From Lewinellaceae bacterium (GTDB lineage: Bacteria; Bacteroidota; Bacteroidia; Chitinophagales; Saprospiraceae): a DNA stretch of 64,000 nucleotides. Below, piece by piece: positions 1 to 9,349 of this stretch (position 1 is its first letter; each line of letters starts with the position of its first letter). The notes under the pieces were generated by a model. It saw only the letters and a program-made list of their open reading frames with translations, did not search any database and was not told where the DNA came from. A program made the translations under genes and the position numbers. The DNA lies in NCBI GenBank assembly GCA_020636215.1, contig JACJYG010000008.1:296501-360500 (forward strand), given 5' to 3'.

Positions 1-2
1 AG

Positions 3-524
3 ATCCAATCCGACGATATTCTGCACAAAGTGGATGTAGGCGGCGTGCAAATGAATATCCAATCGGAAGCGGAAGCCAGAGCCACCTATGAGTCCATACT
101 TTCGAACGTGCGGGAACGGCAACCGGAAGTGGAAATACAGGGTGTGTATGTGGTGCGCCAGGTACCTCCAGGCGAGGAAGTCATTCTCGGCCTGAAGCAG
201 GACCCTTCCTTCGGGCCCGTGATCCTTTTTGGACTGGGTGGCATCTTTACGGAAATTTACAACGACTTCAGCCTTCGGGTAGCGCCGCTAACTAAAAAAG
301 AGGCACTGGAAATGGTGCGGCAGGCCAGGGCCTATACAATACTGGCAAGCGCCAGGGGCCGCCAACCTAAAGATGTAAATAGTATCGTGGATGCCCTATT
401 GCGCCTGAGCCAACTAGCCATGGCCCATCCCGGGATCCGGGAACTCGATATCAACCCCTTGATCGTCCTGGATGAAGGAGCAGGGTGCTTTGCTGTTGAC
501 GTGAAAATATTGCTAAACCAATAG
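3..524 (+). CDS. ADP-forming acetate/acyl-CoA ligase, C-terminal part (partial)
   Basis: This is the 3' end of a gene that starts before the window; the frame is open from base 3. The 173 visible residues match the C-terminal ATP-grasp (ATP-grasp_5) part of acyl-CoA/acetyl-CoA synthetases (ADP-forming), which interconvert acyl-CoA, ADP and phosphate with acid, CoA and ATP. Visible family signatures are the opening SDDILHKVDVGGV block, the FGLGGIFTEIYND block and the late ELDINPLIVL block, all in the expected order. The reading frame is clean to its stop. It lies 24 bp upstream of nagB on the same strand, so they may be co-transcribed. Whether the complete protein is a single-chain fusion or a separate beta subunit cannot be seen here. 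Confidence 0.85.
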   Translation: MQSDDILHKVDVGGVQMNIQSEAEARATYESILSNVRERQPEVEIQGVYVVRQVPPGEEVILGLKQDPSFGPVILFGLGGIFTEIYNDFSLRVAPLTKKEALEMVRQARAYTILASARGRQPKDVNSIVDALLRLSQLAMAHPGIRELDINPLIVLDEGAGCFAVDVKILLNQ

Positions 525-548
525 AGGCGTTATTAAAAATTAATATCC

Positions 549-1358
549 ATGAGGATCCTGATCCACAAAGATTACGAAGCGCTCAGCAAATGGTGCGCCT
601 ACTACATTGCTAAAAAGATCAAGGACGGGCGCCCGTCAGCCGACAAACCTTTTGTGCTGGGCCTTCCGACCGGCTCTTCTCCGATCGGAACTTACCGGGA
701 ACTGGTTAAGCTTTACCAGGCAGGGAAGGCCTCTTTCAAAAATGTGGTGACCTTCAACATGGATGAATACGTCGGCCTGCCGGAAAACCACCCGCAGAGT
801 TATCACTATTTTATGGAGGAACACCTCTTTCGTCACATCGATATCCCCCGGGGAAACATCAACATCCCGAACGGTAATGCCCCCGACCTGGCCAAAGAGT
901 GCCAGGCCTATGAAGACAAGATCGTGAAGGCCGGAGGCATAGATCTTTTCCTGGGTGGAATAGGCGTAGACGGCCACCTGGCCTTTAACGAGCCGGGCTC
1001 CTCCCTTATATCCCGAACCCGGATCAAAACGCTTACCCATGATACCCGGGTTGCTAACTCCAGGTTCTTCGATAATGATGTAAACAAGGTCCCTCAAATC
1101 GCGCTGACGGTCGGCCTGGGCACCATTATGTCGGCCAAGGAGGTCATGATCATCATCAACGGTTATTCCAAGGCGCGGGCCTTGTACCAGGTGGTGGAAC
1201 AGGGCGTCAACCATATGTGGACCGGCTCGATGCTGCAACTCCACCAGCACGGTATCATCGTCTGCGACGACGAAGCCACCATGGAACTCAAGGTGGGCAC
1301 TGTAAAATACTTCAAGGATATCGAACGGCACGACCTGGAAAACCTTCCTGAATTATAA
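549..1358 (+). CDS. nagB: Glucosamine-6-phosphate deaminase NagB
   Basis: The 269-residue product is full length for NagB, which converts glucosamine 6-phosphate to fructose 6-phosphate and ammonia in amino-sugar catabolism. The catalytic residues fall at the same numbers as in the E. coli enzyme: Asp72 (in NMDEYVGL), Asp141 and His143 (in GVDGHLAFNEPG) and Glu148. The phosphate-binding LPTGSSP loop is at about 39-45. The ATG at 549 gives the usual N-terminus (MRILIHKDYE). It is followed 9 bp later by a DUF4954 gene on the same strand, so the two are probably translated from one mRNA. The long minus-strand ORF inside it is a shadow. Confidence 0.95.
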   Translation: MRILIHKDYEALSKWCAYYIAKKIKDGRPSADKPFVLGLPTGSSPIGTYRELVKLYQAGKASFKNVVTFNMDEYVGLPENHPQSYHYFMEEHLFRHIDIPRGNINIPNGNAPDLAKECQAYEDKIVKAGGIDLFLGGIGVDGHLAFNEPGSSLISRTRIKTLTHDTRVANSRFFDNDVNKVPQIALTVGLGTIMSAKEVMIIINGYSKARALYQVVEQGVNHMWTGSMLQLHQHGIIVCDDEATMELKVGTVKYFKDIERHDLENLPEL

Positions 1359-1367
1359 AACAATAGG

Positions 1368-3380
1368 ATGAAATACCGGAACCTGACCGATTCCGAGATT
1401 ACTGCCCTCCTATCTCAGGGCTGTTTTTGCGACGACTGGACTGCAGTCCGAGTATCTGGCCCGTTCAACCCGGCCCATATCCACTCCGCCCGGTTCGAAG
1501 GAACCGTTAAGCTGTGCCCCATGAATCAAGAGGTAGCCCCTGGGGAAGGCGCTCCAAAGCCTTCAGGGCTTTATTCCTGCTATATCAAAGATTGCGAAAT
1601 ACAGGGCCCTGTTTATATCAGCCAGGTAGGCCGGTTGGAAGGCTATACCATCGAAAAGGATGTACGGATTGAAAATGTGTCTTCGCTTGTTGTGGAAAGC
1701 CCAACAGCCTTTGGGAATGGTACGGAAATCGAGGTTTTGAATGAAGGAGGAGGCCGGGAGGTATTGATTTTTGACCAACTTACCGCCCAGATCGCCTACC
1801 TGATGGCCAATTACCGGCATGAACCAGAGATGATCGTCCGTCTGAAGGAACTGATCCAGGATTATTGCCAGAGAAAACAATCCGATCGAGGGGTGATCCA
1901 ATCGGGCGCCTCCATTCGGGATGTCCAAACCATCAGGAATGTGAATTTCGGGCCCAAAGCATTGGTTTCCGGCGCACAATCGCTGGAGGAGGGGACAATA
2001 TCCAGCACGGAGGCCGCTCCGGCCCACATCGGGGAAGGAGTCATCGCCAAACATTTCATTGTCCTTTCAGGGGCTCAGGTCGATTCAGGAGCTATACTAG
2101 ATAAATGCCTGGTGGGCCAGGGTGTTCGGATCGGCAAACAATTTTCGGCGGAAAACTCGCTGTTCTTTGCGAATTGCGAGGGATTCCACGGGGAAGCCGT
2201 CAGCCTTTTTGCCGGGCCCTATACTGTCACCCACCACAAGTCCTCGCTGCTCATTGCCGGCATGTTTTCCTTTTTTAACGCCGGAAGCGGGTCCAATCAG
2301 AGCAACCACATGTACAAACTGGGGCCATTGCACCAGGGATGGCTGGAAAGGGGCTGTAAAACCGGCTCCTTTTCTTACCTGCTTTGGCCCTGCCGCATTG
2401 GCGCCTTTTCGGTGGTTATGGATAAACACAGCTCAAATTTTGACACCTCCGAATTTCCCTTTTCCTATATCACTTTGGAGGACGGTAAAAGTACGCTAAC
2501 CCCGGCCATGAACCTGTTCACAGTGGGAACCAGAAGAGACAGTGAAAAATGGCCCCGGCGGGACCGCCGGAAAGATCCGGACAAGCTCGACCTGATCCAC
2601 TTTGAGTTATTCAGCCCTTATATTGTTACTAAGATGATCCGGGGAAGCGAGATACTCCAAAAGCTTTATGAGGAAACACCAAAGGAGCAGAAATATGTCA
2701 AATATAAAGGGGTAAGTATTTTGCGCTTACTGTTGAAAACCTGCCGGAAATATTATCAGATCGCGCTGAAGAAATACTATGGCGAGCAATTGTTAAAACG
2801 GCTGGAAAGCCGTTCGTTCGATACCCTGGCCGGCCTCCGGGAAATTTTGCAGCCACAGGAAACCTATACCGGCGACTGGGCCGATATGGCCGGCTTGCTG
2901 GCGCCAAGGGCCGTTATCCAGGAAATTACCGAAGCGATAAAAGATGGGCAGATCAAGCGTATAGAACAGCTCCGGGCTCGCCTGAAAATGGCCTACGAAA
3001 ACTACGAGGAGTATACCTGGGCATGGTATGTCCATACCCTGGAACGTGAAACAGGTACAGCAATAGGACAGGCCACGCAAGGCCAGTTTATTGAGCTGAT
3101 CCAGGATTGGAAGGCCAATGCCGCGAAGTTGAACAACATGATCCTGAAAGATGCCGAAAAGGAATTCGACCAGAACAGCCGGATCGGATTTGGGGTGGAT
3201 GGGGACGAGGAAGTGAAAGAGTCCGACTTTTCCAGGGTTAGAGGGGCCTATGACGGCAATGAATTCGTCCGGAGCCTGCAGGCCGAAAACGAAGCAATCG
3301 AAAAAAAGGCGGCGGACTGGACGGCAAGACTGGAGCAGCTTTTAACCCCTGAAATAAGAAACCCCTCCAAAGATAGATAG
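1368..3380 (+). CDS. DUF4954 family protein (left-handed beta-helix type)
   Basis: This 670-residue protein has the opening block MKYRNLTDSEI and overall length of the Bacteroidota DUF4954 family. Residues about 60-330 are rich in short hydrophobic repeats and small residues typical of a left-handed parallel beta-helix, as in nucleotidyl/acyl transferases of the hexapeptide class (for example IGEGVIAKHFIVLSGAQVDS). The C-terminal third (about 440-670) is helical and charged. No signal peptide or membrane segment is visible, so it is probably cytoplasmic. The function of the family is not established. Its position 9 bp after nagB suggests a link to sugar-phosphate or nucleotide-sugar metabolism, but that is inference from context only. 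Confidence 0.85.
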   Translation: MKYRNLTDSEITALLSQGCFCDDWTAVRVSGPFNPAHIHSARFEGTVKLCPMNQEVAPGEGAPKPSGLYSCYIKDCEIQGPVYISQVGRLEGYTIEKDVRIENVSSLVVESPTAFGNGTEIEVLNEGGGREVLIFDQLTAQIAYLMANYRHEPEMIVRLKELIQDYCQRKQSDRGVIQSGASIRDVQTIRNVNFGPKALVSGAQSLEEGTISSTEAAPAHIGEGVIAKHFIVLSGAQVDSGAILDKCLVGQGVRIGKQFSAENSLFFANCEGFHGEAVSLFAGPYTVTHHKSSLLIAGMFSFFNAGSGSNQSNHMYKLGPLHQGWLERGCKTGSFSYLLWPCRIGAFSVVMDKHSSNFDTSEFPFSYITLEDGKSTLTPAMNLFTVGTRRDSEKWPRRDRRKDPDKLDLIHFELFSPYIVTKMIRGSEILQKLYEETPKEQKYVKYKGVSILRLLLKTCRKYYQIALKKYYGEQLLKRLESRSFDTLAGLREILQPQETYTGDWADMAGLLAPRAVIQEITEAIKDGQIKRIEQLRARLKMAYENYEEYTWAWYVHTLERETGTAIGQATQGQFIELIQDWKANAAKLNNMILKDAEKEFDQNSRIGFGVDGDEEVKESDFSRVRGAYDGNEFVRSLQAENEAIEKKAADWTARLEQLLTPEIRNPSKDR

Positions 3381-3436
3381 CACCTTTGTGAAACTTCTTT
3401 AACGAATACAGGGCAGGGGAGCCTCAGAGCACCTAT

Positions 3437-3913
3437 TTACACATGAATGCTCTCTGCTGAAAATTTAAGAACCTCAGGCTTTACCAGCCGCTCGAAATCT
3501 TTGTAGCCCATCTGGATCAGTTCCGTATGGGAACCTGCATTAAAAGCTATCTCCTCCTGTTTCGTCAAACTTTCGGCAACAAAAACATCCATGCCATAAA
3601 GATTTCCGAACGGGGGCATTGCGCCAATTTCGCATTCCGGAAACCTATCCTTAAATTCTCTCTCGTCGGCGAGTTCCACTTTACTCGCACCGGTAGTCCT
3701 TTTCAACAGATCGAAATCAACTTGAAAGGATGCAGGGAGAACCGCCATAGCCATCTTTCCGTCCACTTTGATCATCACCGTTTTTGCTATTTCCTTCCCT
3801 GAAATATGGGCGGAAGCAGCAATTTGTTGTGCCGTAAAAGCCATCGAGTGATGGATGGTCAGATAAGGGACCCTATGGCTGTCCAGAAACGTTTTTAATT
3901 TTTGGGTTGGCAT
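3437..3913 (-). CDS. YbaK/EbsC-type aminoacyl-tRNA deacylase
   Basis: The 158-residue product belongs to the YbaK/ProX (aminoacyl-tRNA trans-editing) fold. Known members hydrolyse mischarged Cys- or Ala-tRNA(Pro). Visible family features are the N-terminal HRVPYLTIHHS segment, the AKTVMIKVDG strand around residue 43, the FPECEIGAMPPFG block (about 92-104) and the SHTELIQM segment near the end. It is a free-standing editing domain with no synthetase attached and is cytoplasmic. It is transcribed alone on the minus strand, converging on the DUF4954 gene. Its exact tRNA substrate cannot be told from sequence alone. Confidence 0.85.
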   Translation of the reverse strand: MPTQKLKTFLDSHRVPYLTIHHSMAFTAQQIAASAHISGKEIAKTVMIKVDGKMAMAVLPASFQVDFDLLKRTTGASKVELADEREFKDRFPECEIGAMPPFGNLYGMDVFVAESLTKQEEIAFNAGSHTELIQMGYKDFERLVKPEVLKFSAESIHV

Positions 3914-4078
3914 AAAGACTTCTTATTTTATTAGAAAATAGGAATATCAACCTGCCAATTGAGCTTCCTTTCAATTTACAAAAAAAATAGCAAAGTGGCT
4001 TTCTTATTCCCTGACAAAATCATTACACCAGTCATTTGGAAATAGCGTAACTTGAGTAGTGAACCAAACAAAAAACGC

Positions 4079-5497
4079 ATGCTTTCCCGGTTCTATTCGA
4101 ACAGAGCATCCCTCTCTGCGCTAACGGGGCTGCACTTCTTCCGAGGGATATTCCTTGCCCTCCTTTTTTGCACCCTGGTTTCCTGCAAAGACGGGCGGCC
4201 GCCCTCAGAGGTGGTGCTTTTTGAAAAATACGGCCCACTGGTAAAAGACCCGGCCGGCATATTCGACCTCCCCGAAGGATTTACCTACAAGATCATATCC
4301 AGGTCCGGCGAAGTGATGAGCGATGGCCTGCTCACACCAGCCAAACCAGATGGGATGTCCTCCTTCCCGGGAAAGCAAGAAAGGATTATTTTGGTCAGGA
4401 ATCACGAGCTGATGCCCACTCAGGCCGGGCCCTTTGGGGCAGACGGAGAGGGCGCCGCCAAAGTGCCGGAAAGTAAAATATACGATAAAGGTAAAGGCGC
4501 CCTGCTATGCCCCGGGGGAACAACGACCCTCGTTATCAACGAAGAGACCCTGGAAGTGGAACGATCCTTCCTCAGCCTGGCCGGTACGCTAAACAATTGT
4601 TCCGGTGGCCCAACGCCCTGGGGTTCCTGGATCAGCAGTGAGGAGATCGTCGTCGATGGCGGCAGCAGCATCTACCAGAAAAACCACGGCTACAACTTTG
4701 AGGTCCCGGCCACCGAAACGATCGGGCTGGCCGAGCCCATCCCGCTGAAAGCCATGGGGCGTTTTCGCCACGAAGCTGTTGGAGTAGACCCCCTCACGAG
4801 TATCGTCTATCAGACCGAGGACATGGAAGACGGCCTGATCTACCGTTATATCCCAAACCAAGCCGGGCAATTGCAGCAAGGAGGCCGCCTGCAGGCACTG
4901 GCTATCAAAGGCCTGAAAAGTTTCGATACCCGCAATTGGGAAAAGCCGGCATTCCCCCATAATGAACCGTTGGCGGTAGAATGGATCGATTTGGATCAGG
5001 TTGACGCCCCAGCCAATGACCTGCGCTTTCGGGGCTTCAACCAGGGTGCGGCCGTTTTCGCCAGAGGGGAAGGCATGTGGTTCCAAAACCAGGAATGTTA
5101 CTTCGCCTGCACCAGCGGCGGGAGGAAAAAACTGGGCCAGATCTTCCGATATATCCCCAGCCCTTATGAAGGTACACAACGGGAGCAAGAACAGCCCGGA
5201 ACGCTGGAATTGTTCCTGGAACCCGACAACTCAGCCCTGGTCCGCTGGGCCGACAACCTCACCGTCGCCCCCTGGGGCGACCTCATCGTCTGCGAGGATA
5301 ATCCAAGCCCCTACCTTCTTGGCGTCACCCATGATGGCAGGCTTTACAAGTTGGGCCGCAATGTCGGATTCGAATCTGAATTGACCGGCTGTGTATTCTC
5401 CCCCTCGGGCCACACGCTGTTCGTGAATGTCCAACAGGCTGGGTTGACTATTGCCATCCAGGGGCCGTGGGAGGGGGAGGCTTCGCTTGGCCCCTAA
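4079..5497 (+). CDS. PhoX/DUF839-type lipoprotein
   Basis: This is a lipoprotein precursor of about 472 residues. From the ATG at 4079 a hydrophobic segment (FLALLFCTLVSC) ends in a lipobox with the acylated cysteine near residue 36. An upstream TTG at 4052 is also in frame but adds only a charged stretch. The mature part resembles the DUF839 (PhoX-like) beta-propeller family: LPEGFTYKIIS, a metal-binding-type RNHE block, NCSGGPTPWGSWISSEE, GRFRHEAVGVDP and YQTEDME. PhoX enzymes are Ca/Fe-dependent phosphatases, but many DUF839 homologues have no assigned activity, so phosphatase function is an inference. Its stop codon overlaps the stop of the convergent membrane-protein gene by 4 bp. Confidence 0.8.
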   Translation: MLSRFYSNRASLSALTGLHFFRGIFLALLFCTLVSCKDGRPPSEVVLFEKYGPLVKDPAGIFDLPEGFTYKIISRSGEVMSDGLLTPAKPDGMSSFPGKQERIILVRNHELMPTQAGPFGADGEGAAKVPESKIYDKGKGALLCPGGTTTLVINEETLEVERSFLSLAGTLNNCSGGPTPWGSWISSEEIVVDGGSSIYQKNHGYNFEVPATETIGLAEPIPLKAMGRFRHEAVGVDPLTSIVYQTEDMEDGLIYRYIPNQAGQLQQGGRLQALAIKGLKSFDTRNWEKPAFPHNEPLAVEWIDLDQVDAPANDLRFRGFNQGAAVFARGEGMWFQNQECYFACTSGGRKKLGQIFRYIPSPYEGTQREQEQPGTLELFLEPDNSALVRWADNLTVAPWGDLIVCEDNPSPYLLGVTHDGRLYKLGRNVGFESELTGCVFSPSGHTLFVNVQQAGLTIAIQGPWEGEASLGP

Positions 5498-6381
5498 CCT
5501 AAAACCTCCAGCTCCCCAAGCCATTGTCCCAGAAACGCATACATCGCATACAACTCCAGGGCAAACGGCAGGTAACCCAGATAACCCAGCAGAGGCATTT
5601 CAAAGACGTGCCAGAAATCGACGTAGGGAACCTGATAAAGCCATTTGGGAGAAGAATAGAAGTTCCACAGTTCCCAAAAGAAGCCACATATTAGGCCACC
5701 CATCCATAGAGCCAGAACGAGCCGCCAGTCGCCGTCCGCTGTCCTTCTGAGCAAGGAGGGCCGGCCCAGCCATAAGTTGACAGGGTCCATGATAAAGAAC
5801 AGGGACATCCAAAGAAAGGCAAAGCCGTACTGAGGCCAGATAATGGTGACCGCCAGCATGGCCCAGCCCAGCAGGAAGAATAGCCATGCGGTTGAAGGTT
5901 TTCTTCCCACTTTCCATCCTGGTTTGAGGTTTCGGAGCCAGGAAAACGTCCAGAACAACTGGGTTGTGATCAGTATCGCCGGCAGGACAACGGAAAAATT
6001 AAGGGTACAATAAAGGAAGTACTCTACATCGCTGAAAGAATCGATCGGCGTGTATATCCAGTACCGGGCCCGCACATTCAAAGCCTCAAAGATCCACCAC
6101 AATGGAGCCGAAAGTAGAAAAAGCCCGGCAAAACGCTTAGGATTTTGGGTAAACCACGAACTGCCTTTCCTGTAATATACCAGGGCATCAACGGTGAGGA
6201 TATACCCGAGCCACAAGGGGAAAAAGCCCCAATGGGTGCGCAGGCATGTCAGGCCCCAGTTGAGATACCAAAAAAGGGCTACCAGGAGAAGCCCGGCCCA
6301 GCCGTGCCAGGGAAGGCGGGGAACATGCTCTTTGGTGGCTTCATTGTCGAACGGAAACATTTGCGCCAATTTTTTTACCAC
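5494..6381 (-). CDS. Uncharacterised multi-pass membrane protein
   Basis: A 295-residue, very hydrophobic protein with about seven to eight predicted membrane segments (for example around residues 28-42, 55-70, 83-100, 128-150, 165-185, 190-208, 220-240 and 255-285). It is unusually rich in Trp and Tyr, with blocks such as LNVRARYWIY, FFWELWNFYSSPKW and FEMPLLGYLGYLPFALELYA. There is no cleavable signal peptide. I do not recognise an assigned enzymatic family. It sits between a PhoX-like gene (convergent) and an S9 peptidase gene (divergent) and appears to be monocistronic. Confidence 0.75.
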   Translation of the reverse strand: MVKKLAQMFPFDNEATKEHVPRLPWHGWAGLLLVALFWYLNWGLTCLRTHWGFFPLWLGYILTVDALVYYRKGSSWFTQNPKRFAGLFLLSAPLWWIFEALNVRARYWIYTPIDSFSDVEYFLYCTLNFSVVLPAILITTQLFWTFSWLRNLKPGWKVGRKPSTAWLFFLLGWAMLAVTIIWPQYGFAFLWMSLFFIMDPVNLWLGRPSLLRRTADGDWRLVLALWMGGLICGFFWELWNFYSSPKWLYQVPYVDFWHVFEMPLLGYLGYLPFALELYAMYAFLGQWLGELEVLG

Positions 6382-6454
6382 TTAAGATACCTTAAAGTTG
6401 TCAAATTATTGCGGTTCTCTTCAAAAGCCTATTTTTGAAAAAAATAAGCGCCCA

Positions 6455-8779
6455 ATGAAACAACTCCTCCGTATTCTCGCCGGCCTGATCTTGTTCAACA
6501 CCACCTATTCAGCAGCAGCTCAAACGCCCTATGCACCAGAAGCCCTCACTGCTGAGGACTACGCCCGCGGGGAAGACGCCCTCTACGCTCAAACGGCGCC
6601 ACTTGTATTCAGGGCAGACATACGCCCCATCTGGATCGATAATTTTCGTTTCTGGTATCGCAACGACATTCCCGAAGGCAGGGAATTCATCCTGGTGGAT
6701 GCCCGGAAAAAGACAAAAGAACGCGCTTTCGATCATAAAAAGCTTGCGGATGCCCTCACCAAAGCTTCGGGCGCCGAATATGGGCCATTCAACCTCCCCT
6801 TTTCCCGTTTCGAATTTGCAGATGACGGAGAAGCCATTGTTTTTGGGGCAAAAGGAATACAATTCACCTACCATATCCGCAACGGCCAGTGTACCGCTGC
6901 CCCGGCTCCGGAACGGGCCGGACGAAATACCATTGTTTCCCCCGATGGCGCCAAAGCTGCATTCATTCGCGACTTTAACCTCTGGGTAAAAGACCTGAAG
7001 TCCGGCGAAGAAACCCAGCTCACCAGTGACGGAGTGGAAGATTTTGGCTATGCCACCAACAACGCCGGTTGGGCCAAAAGCGAACGGCCAGTCCTGCTTT
7101 GGTCTCCGGATTCCAAAAAGATCGCCACCTTCCAGCACGACGGCCGGGGCGTAGGGGAAATGTATTTGTCTACCACCAATGTCGGCCACCCCAAACTGGA
7201 AGCCTGGAAATACCCATTGCCCGGCGATAGCCTCATCTTTCGCATCCACCGGGTCGTTATTCACCTGGATGGCCCACAAGTGGTGCGCCTGCAGATGCCG
7301 CCCGACCCACACCGCTCTTCCACTACCGACCACATTGCCGGGAGGGATGGCACGTTCCTCGACGTAGAATGGAGCCCCGATGCGGCGCAACTGGCTTTTT
7401 TATCCAACTCCCGAGACCACAAAGAAGCAGTGCTGCGCCTGGCTAATCCAGAAACCGGGACTGTCCGAACCGTACTGGAAGAAAAAGTTGAAACTTTTTT
7501 CGAGTCGGGCTATAACGAACGCAACTGGCATATCTTACCGGAATCCAACGAAGCCATTTGGTATTCTCAACGAAGCGATTGGGGCCATTTGTATCGCTAC
7601 AATCTGGAAACCGGCCAACTGAAAAATCCAATTACCAGCGGTACCTGGAATGTGCTGCAGGTGCTAAAAATCGATTCAAAGAATGGCGTCATTTATTTTA
7701 CCGGTGCAGGCAAGGAAGCTGGTGACCCTTATTTTCAATACCTGTACCGCGTCAACACCGATGGCTCCGGCCTGAAGCTCATCAGCCCGGATAGCGCCAA
7801 CCACGAGATTAGCCTGTCACCAACGGGGGAATATTTTGTGGATAGCTATTCCACGCCAACTACGCCTCCAATAACCGTATTGCGGGATAACAATGGGCAA
7901 AAAGTAATCACCCTGGAAGAAGCCGATATTTCCCGCCTGTTGGAATCCGGTTGGGCGCCGCCCGTCCCTGTTACCGTCAAGGCCAGAGATGGTATTACGG
8001 ACCTCTATGGACTGCTGTTCAAGCCAACCAATTTTGATCCCAGCCTTAAATATCCCATTATCAATTACATCTACCCCGGCCCACAGTCGGGCAGCGTTGG
8101 TAGCCGGAGTTTTTCCGCTTCCCGCCGGGATAACCAGGCCTTGGCCAACCTCGGGTTCATCGTCGTAGCCATTGATGCGATGGGCACGCCAATGCGGTCG
8201 AAATCTTTCCACACTGCTTACTACGGAAACATGGGCGACAATGGACTACCCGACCAGGTAACCGGCATGCAACAACTGGCCGAAAGATATTCCTGGATCG
8301 ACCTGGACCGCGCCGGCATCTATGGCCATTCCGGCGGTGGTTTTGCCTCTACCGATGCTATGTTCCGATATCCGGACTTCTTCAAAGTGGCGGTGAGCGG
8401 CGCCGGCAACCACGACAATCGCAATTATGAGGATGATTGGGGTGAAAAGTGGCAGGGTCTTTTGGAAACCTATCCCGATGGAACGACCAACTATGATAAC
8501 CAGGCCAACCATTTGCAGGCTGAAAACCTCAAGGGCAAACTCCTGCTCACTCACGGCACCATGGACGCGAATGTACCGGTTTACAATACATTGCTCGTGG
8601 TAGACAAACTGATCGCGGCCAATAAAGACTTTGACCTGGTGCTGTTCCCCAACCGTGGCCATGGTTTCGCAATGGAGCCCTATATGTTGCGCAAACGCTG
8701 GGATTATTTCGTGAAGAACCTTTTGGGGGCGGAACCACCCAGGGAATACCAGTTTGACCAAAGGAGCGCACGGCCATAG
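6455..8779 (+). CDS. Secreted S9B prolyl-oligopeptidase-family peptidase (DPP-IV-like)
   Basis: This 774-residue exported serine peptidase starts at the ATG at 6455, which begins a clean signal peptide ending TYSAAAQ; the longer in-frame ORF from 6398 would bury it. Residues about 100-480 form the DPP-IV N-terminal beta-propeller, with repeated strands such as LLWSPDSKKIATF and DVEWSPDAAQLAF. The C-terminal alpha/beta-hydrolase carries a full catalytic triad: Ser626 in GHSGGG, Asp704 in THGTMDAN and His736 in NRGHGF. Family members clip dipeptides or oligopeptides after proline in the periplasm. The nucleophile elbow GHSGGG differs from the GWSYGG common in this family, so the precise specificity is uncertain. 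Confidence 0.9.
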   Translation: MKQLLRILAGLILFNTTYSAAAQTPYAPEALTAEDYARGEDALYAQTAPLVFRADIRPIWIDNFRFWYRNDIPEGREFILVDARKKTKERAFDHKKLADALTKASGAEYGPFNLPFSRFEFADDGEAIVFGAKGIQFTYHIRNGQCTAAPAPERAGRNTIVSPDGAKAAFIRDFNLWVKDLKSGEETQLTSDGVEDFGYATNNAGWAKSERPVLLWSPDSKKIATFQHDGRGVGEMYLSTTNVGHPKLEAWKYPLPGDSLIFRIHRVVIHLDGPQVVRLQMPPDPHRSSTTDHIAGRDGTFLDVEWSPDAAQLAFLSNSRDHKEAVLRLANPETGTVRTVLEEKVETFFESGYNERNWHILPESNEAIWYSQRSDWGHLYRYNLETGQLKNPITSGTWNVLQVLKIDSKNGVIYFTGAGKEAGDPYFQYLYRVNTDGSGLKLISPDSANHEISLSPTGEYFVDSYSTPTTPPITVLRDNNGQKVITLEEADISRLLESGWAPPVPVTVKARDGITDLYGLLFKPTNFDPSLKYPIINYIYPGPQSGSVGSRSFSASRRDNQALANLGFIVVAIDAMGTPMRSKSFHTAYYGNMGDNGLPDQVTGMQQLAERYSWIDLDRAGIYGHSGGGFASTDAMFRYPDFFKVAVSGAGNHDNRNYEDDWGEKWQGLLETYPDGTTNYDNQANHLQAENLKGKLLLTHGTMDANVPVYNTLLVVDKLIAANKDFDLVLFPNRGHGFAMEPYMLRKRWDYFVKNLLGAEPPREYQFDQRSARP

Positions 8780-8797
8780 GTTGTCCTAAGCGCGGCT

Positions 8798-9349
8798 TTA
8801 GATGCTACCTTCCTGCACGGCAACCGTGGAGGGCGAAAAACGGAGGGCCGAGGCCGAGAAAGTCGGCACGCCATATTTTTCGGATAAATCAAAGATCTTT
8901 TCCGCATCCTTCAGGCTGCCCGCCAATGGTTTATCGATGAACACCCGTTTGCCGGCCTTAAAAACCAATTCAGCCTGTTCGAGGTGGCGGCGGCCGTCGT
9001 TGGTTTCCAGCAATACCACATCAACGGCTTCCAGCATGGCGTCAATAGAATCGGTGATGGACACTCCCATCGCTTTCATTTCCTCTATATAATCTGGTAT
9101 CCGATGGACGCTGGATTCAATATCGAGACTGCCGTATGGGTAGGCATGGGTTACCCGGTATGAAGTTTCCGTTTGGGCTGCATGCAGGGCTTTTGCAAAT
9201 GCAACAGAGTGAGAGGTGTCCAGTCCAATGATCCCGACGGAAACGGTGGGCTCCACTGGCCAGGCTTGATTGGGAATGAACTGTGGGGCCAGCCATAAAC
9301 CGGCGCCGGCCAGGCTGCTCTTCTGAAGGAATTTTCTTCGATTCATCAT
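8798..9349 (-). CDS. Gfo/Idh/MocA oxidoreductase, truncated after the NAD-binding domain
   Basis: The 183 residues start with a Tat-like signal (MNRRKFLQKSSLAGAG) followed by the Rossmann domain of a Gfo/Idh/MocA oxidoreductase: SVGIIGLDTSHS, the VVLLETNDGRRHLEQA strand and the characteristic FIDKPLA motif. Family members are about 350-400 residues long, with a C-terminal substrate domain beginning after the SALRF strand. Here the frame stops almost immediately afterwards (VQEGSI then TAA), 18 bp from the convergent peptidase stop, so the whole catalytic half is missing. It is probably a non-functional remnant left by a deletion. Its start overlaps the stop of the upstream small gene (ATGA), indicating an original operon. 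Confidence 0.7.
   Translation of the reverse strand: MMNRRKFLQKSSLAGAGLWLAPQFIPNQAWPVEPTVSVGIIGLDTSHSVAFAKALHAAQTETSYRVTHAYPYGSLDIESSVHRIPDYIEEMKAMGVSITDSIDAMLEAVDVVLLETNDGRRHLEQAELVFKAGKRVFIDKPLAGSLKDAEKIFDLSEKYGVPTFSASALRFSPSTVAVQEGSI

Noticed and set aside
5494..5497. 4-bp overlap of convergent stop codons (also at 63212-63215)
   Set aside because: Overlaps of CTAA or TTAA between convergent stops are common in compact genomes and need no special explanation.
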